Of a stretch of DNA of 64,000 bases, positions 58,177 through 64,000 are shown piece after piece. Numbering within the stretch: position 1 is the stretch's first letter; each line of letters begins with the position of its first letter. The position numbers and the translations under genes are program-made. This DNA comes from Trema orientale (taxonomy: Eukaryota > Streptophyta > Magnoliopsida > Rosales > Cannabaceae), in NCBI GenBank assembly GCA_002914845.1, contig JXTC01000589.1:7867-71866 (forward strand), read 5' to 3'. The notes below the pieces were generated by a model. That model saw only the letters and a program-made list of their open reading frames with translations, did no database searches and was not told the DNA's origin.

Positions 58177-58182
58177 CACGTG
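58177..58182. promoter_or_regulatory. G-box upstream of the Asp-rich gene
   Basis: CACGTG within CTCCACGTGGCAC, about 370 bp upstream of the start codon. This is the core bound by bZIP and bHLH factors; the flanking bases (ACGTGGC) match an ABRE. Function not shown. Confidence 0.4.
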
Positions 58183-58189
58183 GCACAAA

Positions 58190-59020
58190 TTTGTGGTGTA
58201 AGACCTAGCACAGGTTGGGAATGGGATCCAGTTTCTTAGTTCTGTCTTAACAATTTTTCGTTCATTCTACAAAAATATTAGAAGTAACAACTTATTTTTT
58301 CTTATTTGTGACAATTTAAGTTCACGTACGTTACCTTTTAACTGTTGTGGCAAATACTATAAGTTGGTAGACAAAGTTGATATCTAAAGTAGTATCCTTC
58401 TTGTTCTCCTTATTAGTAGTGATTTTATTAATTATTAAATCAAATTAGATAGTGCTAGGGATCTCAATCATTTATCACTTTTTTTTTTTTAAACTACTTG
58501 ATGTAGCAATGAGTTGTCACTGTTTAATTGGTGAATTAAAACTTATTACCAGTAGGCTGAATGACATTCACACATTGTATATTGACAAATCACATGTCAC
58601 TTCATGTAATATTGAAAAGGTGGGATACTTAGCATTATCCAAATCAAACATAAGGCATAGCAAAAATATTTTAAGACTATGTTGTTAACTACAAGAGCAT
58701 TATGGAAACAATTAATTGTAGTTTAATTAATAATTTATGCTAATAAGAAAAAAAAAAGTAGTTCACTGATCAGCTGACAAGTAGATCACTATATGATGGT
58801 ATTTGATTTCGCATTTGTGTCATTTATGTTAACAAAACACCTACTGAGACTTCATGCAGAGAAAAAGTATTAATCATTAGAATATTTTTAGCTTAACTCA
58901 TAATTAATATTGAAGAGAAGCAAGTAAGCAACATTTCAAAAGTTCCAAAACAATTACTCTCTATGTAGATTCATGTGTCAACTTTTGTGACATGAGCAAT
59001 AACATCTCCTAAAATGGTAA
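58190..59020. other. Intergenic between LPXB 3' end and the Asp-rich gene promoter
   Basis: No gene or clear element; short chance frame at 58452-58688. Confidence 0.45.
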
Positions 59021-62000
59021 TCATGGCTTGTCATGGTATAATATGAGGGAGGCTGCTAACATACTTGGGGTTGGGGACTGAATGGGGAAGCTCCTGAACC
59101 GTGAATCCTGCTGAATTATGTTGTATATAGTTCTTTCTGGAGGACATAGAAGCCTGATCACCTTTTCTGCAGCAGCAATCTGTTCTTCTCGGAGGTGTTC
59201 GTTGTGTATTAATTCACTGCAATTAGCAGTAATAATCAGTTTATAAACAAGGACAAGAGTACTAGAGTCACTTAAATTCATGTTAATTTACTAGATAAAA
59301 AATCAAATGAAAACAGAGAGCTAGATGATAGTGAGAAACATATTGTGTAGACCCCACAGACCGTGTGGAAGTATGTAACTGGGCCGAACAGGTAAAAATT
59401 CCCAAAATTTCCCCACATTCATTTTGCAAGCTCCATATCCCAAAATTCAGGTTAAGCAACTTCTATTTATCTCTTCCATATCCCAAAATTCCCCCACATT
59501 CATTTTGCAAACTCCATTTCTAGACTGGCTCCTCTCGTTGAACTCTACAATTTTTGGGAGGCATGGAACTCCAGCATATTGGTAGGTAAGTCTCATGAGA
59601 CATCACACGCCAAACCACATGAGAGGAAACTATGGGCTTTGACCATTCAACCAATACTTATAAAGCATTAGAGGCATACTCCAAAACTGTGACCCAAAAT
59701 TCACAAACATCTGCCATGCTGTTCAATCAATAACTAATATTGGAGAGAGAAGAAAATGCTTCCATCATGAAAAGATCTTGCTTACGTTAATAATGCAGCC
59801 AGTTTTGCGTGCGTGCATGCTTGGAAGAGAGCTTCAGGGATAATAGCCGAATTCAAAAGAATGTTGGGGAGGGAAACGTAAGGTATCTTTGCTTTATATC
59901 GAACAATCCATTCAGTTAGGAAATGGGCTCGATAAGCGACAACACATGGTAACTGGGCAAGCTGCATCTCCACAGCTACTGTACCAGAAGCACATAGTGA
60001 AACCTTACTTGCCTGCAAAGTGTTCAGTTCTACTCAATTTCAGGACAAGCGAGAAGTTTGAGCAATATTGACAATCTAATGAATTATAGGAGGAAACAAA
60101 GCCAGACTTTGGGAACTTGGTTTCAGTTGAATCCCAGTGTATCTGGATCCATAACCTGTCAGATGTCTACGTTAAAGGTTCCCAAGATACAGAAACATCT
60201 CAAATTTACATAATTTTAGAATTCCCGAATTATACCTTAATAGGACAACTCTACATTTACAGAGCTCTAGAACTAATATATCTAGATCCACAAAATGTTG
60301 GATTTCTCCAAGAGAATTCACCAATTTCACATTTGTTCACAGACCAAGGAACAAAAAAATAAATTAAATAAAAATTTAAATCAGACATTCATAATTCTGC
60401 AAGCTGCCCTATCAATGGAATAAACTTGATTTGATTTAACACATCAGACTTTCATAGATAATTTTCAGATAAAGATAAATGAATGTAATCAAGATTTATA
60501 AGTAATCAATCCATTCGATGTATTTTCTTACACTTAATGCATCATATTTTTGGGGTGGGGAGCCTCCTGGAACCAAAATAGCAGGCACAGGCCACTTACT
60601 AACAAATCCATCAATGTAGTTTTCAACGTGTGAGTTAGGAGCAACATGAATGACAGTCACCAACTCTGGAAAGGACTCTTGCAACAGGTCCATAGTTTTT
60701 GCGAAGATTGTAAGCATTCTTGTGACCTCTTGTAATCTGCTTCCAGGAAGCAAGGAAATAACGGTAGCTCCTACCAAAAAGAAATTTAAAACTTAAAGGA
60801 TCTTTCTTAGAATAAGGAATACACATATACACTTATGTTTGAAGAGTCTATGGAGAGAGAATAAAAAAATTAAGAGTTTCTATGGCTCCGCCAGTCCACC
60901 TTAATTAATATAATTGCCACCATAACCTTAATACTCTGACCTTGTGAAAGGATGATGACCGTGTTAAACAACTCATTGTACATAAATACCTCATAGAAAT
61001 TATGTTTTACCTGCAGGTATTGCATTTTTCGCTTTGAAATCTTCAGAGTTTCCTTCTATCTTCCATCTACATGGTGACGAATTCTTTCCCTGCAATAATA
61101 ACTCGCCTGTGAATTACTGCTTAATCTGTCACAATCTACTCAAAAACCAGAAATCAAAGTTTTGCATTTTGCAATGGAGTTAAGAATTACGATGTTAGTA
61201 TACTTTCCTCCACTGAAACAATTGTTTTGAGTACAGAAATTAAAACAGATATCTGAAAAATCAAATGGCATGGTCTCCAATATGGAGCTGTCAAATACGT
61301 TCAACCCAAAAACAGAAGAAAATGTCCTACTGAATTTAATTCCAAAACATCCTCCACAATGGGGTGTCCCACAAAGGTTGCATCTAACCCATTGGCTCTG
61401 CAAACTTCTTCCTCACTTGGAAGTATACAAAAGATATGATCCACAAATTCAGTTAAGCCTTTGAGTCTTCCTTCACCCCCTTTCCATGCCCAAAATGATG
61501 GTGCTACAAAATGGAAGTGTACTGGATGATCCAAATTGAGCTGATTGTACCTAGCTGCACAAACATTCCCTCAATTTCCCACACCACTTTTATCACTTAC
61601 ATCAAGCAAATGTTACTATGACCCCAAAACAACAGTTTATATTACCTCGTAAATTCTTTAAAAGACGAAAGGAAAAACCCTTATTATCCACTGTTAAAAC
61701 AACATGAGGTTGAAACAAAAGAGCAGCCTCTATCGTTGCCTTCAACTTTGCCTGGAATTTTAATAAGATACATTAAAGGTAGGCAAATGTTAGTGCCTGG
61801 AGCACTAAATAAAGTAGTATACAAAAAAAATACAAATGTTAAAAATGTCTCTACAGGGCTGTGTTACTACAGTCTTATGTTGCTCAACACTCACTCTTAT
61901 CTTTTTCAAATGTGGCAACAACTCCCATATCCCCAACACAGAAATATCCTCTAAGGGAAACAGAGATGTTAATCCTTGTTCAGACATCCGGGACCTGCAA

Positions 62001-62644
62001 CTTTGGAAACATATGTTATGGAATGCAGAAATACAAGTCATAAGAGGTTAATAATACCCATAAAACTAAGTAAACAGTGGTCCTACTCGTTACTAATTTC
62101 AGGATGAGAAAAAGTTACCCCAACAGTGGGATGGAAAGGGTGCTTTTCTAAGATTATGAAAAAGACACTATTTAAATTCATTTCTTGCACATTATAAAGT
62201 AGTATCAACAACAATATGATAACTATCTTCCCTTTTTTATACTTTTTTTTTCCCCTAAGGAGTTGGGGTTGTTAGGTAGAAACAAAACTAAACAACAGAA
62301 ATGGGGCTTTGTTTCAGAGCAAGTGAGACGTTCGACAGTTGGGAGATACCAAAGTAATTACCAAACGAAACCAGCGAAATAACTGCTTACCCCCCAACAC
62401 CAGAAAAACGGATGGGAAGAGGAGAGAGCTTCTTTAGAGATGCCATGACCCGGGAACCAATTGCATCCCCAGAAACCTCTCCAGAAACAATAAAGACCCT
62501 GACTTCTCCATCTTTAGCTGCCTTGTCTATCACAGTTCTGCTGGAAACTGATAAATGTCTTCTCAGAAGCCTCAAGAAGCCCAGTTTTTGACCATTCACA
62601 TACCATATAGTTTTAAACAACATTGCAAATATCCCCCTAGCCAT
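59021..62644 (-). CDS. LPXB: Lipid-A-disaccharide synthase, mitochondrial (LpxB)
   Basis: GT-B glycosyltransferase that joins UDP-2,3-diacylglucosamine and lipid X into the lipid A disaccharide; in plants part of a mitochondrial lipid-A-like pathway. Exons: 62644-62391, 61994-61895, 61751-61646, 61554-61331, 61089-61011, 60770-60532, 60012-59786, 59216-59021; GT-AG introns, phases close, 474 aa. An Arg-rich N-terminus (KLGFLRLLRRHLSVSSR) looks like a mitochondrial presequence. Bacterial LpxB signatures follow in order: FIVSGEVSGDAIG (51 on), GVGGSRM (near 82), VAPSFWAWK (170 on), ATFVGHPIVEDV, ISLLPGSRLQEV (259 on), CASGTVAVEMQLAQLPCVVA (341 on) and YVSLPNILL. The ATG at 62644 is preceded in frame only by a GTG. 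A 5' UTR intron is possible but not resolved. Confidence 0.95.
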
Positions 62645-63300
62645 TATAGGCACAATTAGTATGTTGCAAAAAAAGGAATTTCCTTCACTAGGAAACTAAC
62701 TGAACAAAATGAATCCCGCTAAACTAGAACTACAGGTAAAATAAAATAAATAAATAAATAACTCAATAAAACATTAAAAATATCGGGTGAACAATGTATA
62801 CCGTATTCATGTGTGAAAGCGGAATGCATGATATATGTTAGTATAATGAGCACGTAACATAGATGCATAATAATGTAGATACAACCAAAGAACGAATATC
62901 ACTGAATCTGATTGAAGCATTTTGTCAAACGCGTGGAGGACATAATTATGAATCAATGGATTAAAAATGCAAAACGACCAAAACTTCTCTAAATTACCAA
63001 TACATATCCATTTTTAACAAAGGGTTATACTCAAAATCAGCGCAAGTTATCTACATAGTTTCACTACCTTATACATTGAGCTAAAACTAAATGTCAGACG
63101 AGAATTCTTCTGAAAAAATAAATAAAATAAAAAAAATAAAGATTAAAATGCTGGGTGTTTCAGCATTTTTAAAGTACGGTAAATGCATATGCAGTCAATA
63201 CAACTTACAGAGCACAGGGCTTTGAGCAAAAAATAAAAAAAAAATAAAAATAAAAAAAACGTACAGAGTACAGAGCAGGGCGAGACTAGAGCTCTTGCAG
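62645..63300. other. Upstream region of LPXB
   Basis: Probable 5' UTR, possible leader intron and promoter. A-rich simple runs at 63117-63145 and 63229-63260. A GC-richer patch at 63260-63440 may mark the transcription start area. Confidence 0.4.
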
Positions 63301-63440
63301 TTGAGAGTGGCGGTGGCTTTCGGGAGTTTTTATAGGTCACATTTCTCAGTTCCGTGGAAGGTCACTTGGAAAGTTCAAATTGGGCCCACTTATTGGAGTG
63401 TATCAATTCATGGGAAAATTAAAATGGCGGCAGATTGTGG

Positions 63441-63900
63441 GGGGAGAGAGAGAGGAATATTTAATATTCCTTTATCATTTTCATTTTTGGCTAAAGGCTA
63501 AATTTGAAAACTGTTTTTTTCTCTCTCTAGTTAGTCTGTTTTTTTAGTCTTAAAACAGTAACTGTATCATCATAGTCTTAAAAACATCAACTGGAGTTCT
63601 AGTAGTCCTATCTATGTCCTTTTTTTATTGGGAGGAGTATGAGTGTTTTGTCCTTTAGAAACTTTTCTAAGAGTGTTTTTGAAAATTTCTTTTCAAGAAA
63701 TTTAGGTGGATGATTAAAATTTTAAATTTGATTAAGTAGATATCTACTTTTAAAATTTTATAACTAAATGTCTAGGTGTATATATTTTTACACTTGGTAG
63801 ATACACATATTTACTAATTTTAATTACTATACTAAAATGTACTGAGTATATAATTTTTTATATTTAGATATATAAAATTTTATACTCAATATATAAACAA
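63441..63900. other. Intergenic, no feature recognised
   Basis: AT-rich DNA up to the MITE at the right edge. Confidence 0.4.
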
Positions 63901-64000
63901 GGGCGCGTCTACAGTAGGGACGCCCCTACGTAGGGTCCTGTCTATTCACCGTTGAATGGGAATCTATATATAAATAGATTCTTCACAAATTCCCGTTATT
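63901..64000. mobile_element. Second copy of the 172-bp Mutator-type MITE, cut by window edge
   Basis: The first 100 bp align without gaps to 54713-54812, with about ten substitutions. The right end lies outside the window. Confidence 0.85.

Noticed and set aside
1-64000. CRISPR arrays, operons, ribosome binding sites, rRNA or tRNA genes
   Set aside because: The window is plant nuclear DNA. No tRNA cloverleaf, rRNA segment or regular direct-repeat/spacer array was seen; B-box-like phrases at 2450 and 34490 belong to repeats.

Overview
The window is nuclear DNA of a eudicot plant. It is AT-rich, its genes are split by many GT-AG introns, and every recognisable protein is closest to an Arabidopsis-type plant family. 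LTR retrotransposon, LINE and MITE debris fills the space between genes. Two runs of N (20241-20846 and 50627-50854) and single Ns at 5579 and 12999 show a draft assembly. I could not fix the species.

Six intact genes can be read exon by exon. From left to right they are: a mitochondrial beta-ketoacyl-ACP synthase (mtKAS, minus, 15487-20203, 14 coding exons, 477 aa); the dual-specificity phosphatase IBR5 (plus, 36192-41177, 5 coding exons, 272 aa); a ubiquitin-like/WLM/PUB metalloprotease of the Wss1 type (minus, 42692-46855, 10 coding exons, 699 aa); a mitochondrial pyruvate carrier subunit of the MPC2 type (minus, 51344-53458, 5 exons, 114 aa); a small secreted Asp-rich protein (minus, 57437-57805, 122 aa); and the plant lipid-A-disaccharide synthase LPXB (minus, 59021-62644, 8 coding exons, 474 aa). 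All splice phases close without a frame break. One mtKAS intron has a GC-AG border.

Layout. 1-15000 is repeat-dominated: a possible 3' gene end at the left edge, a foldback element, a Ty3/gypsy chromovirus 3' remnant, a related solo LTR, and a Ty1/copia derivative whose reading frame runs into a GC-rich minisatellite. 15000-22000 is the mtKAS locus, flanked on both sides by copies of one repeat. 22000-35800 has no gene that I can support, but it holds several TIR elements, a copia gag relic and at least three degenerate tandem arrays. 35800-48000 holds IBR5 and the WLM protease. 48000-57400 holds an LRR receptor-kinase relic, the MPC2-like gene and several MITEs. 57400-63300 holds the Asp-rich gene and LPXB. 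A MITE of the same family as the one at 54713 is cut by the right edge.

How the genes relate. mtKAS, IBR5 and LPXB are consecutive loci in Arabidopsis (At2g04540, At2g04550, At2g04560, from memory), so this looks like an ancient syntenic block stretched by insertions. mtKAS builds acyl-ACP in mitochondria, LPXB uses acylated glucosamine derived from 3-hydroxyacyl-ACP in the mitochondrial lipid-A-like pathway, and a pyruvate carrier would feed the same acetyl-CoA pool. That functional link is my inference.
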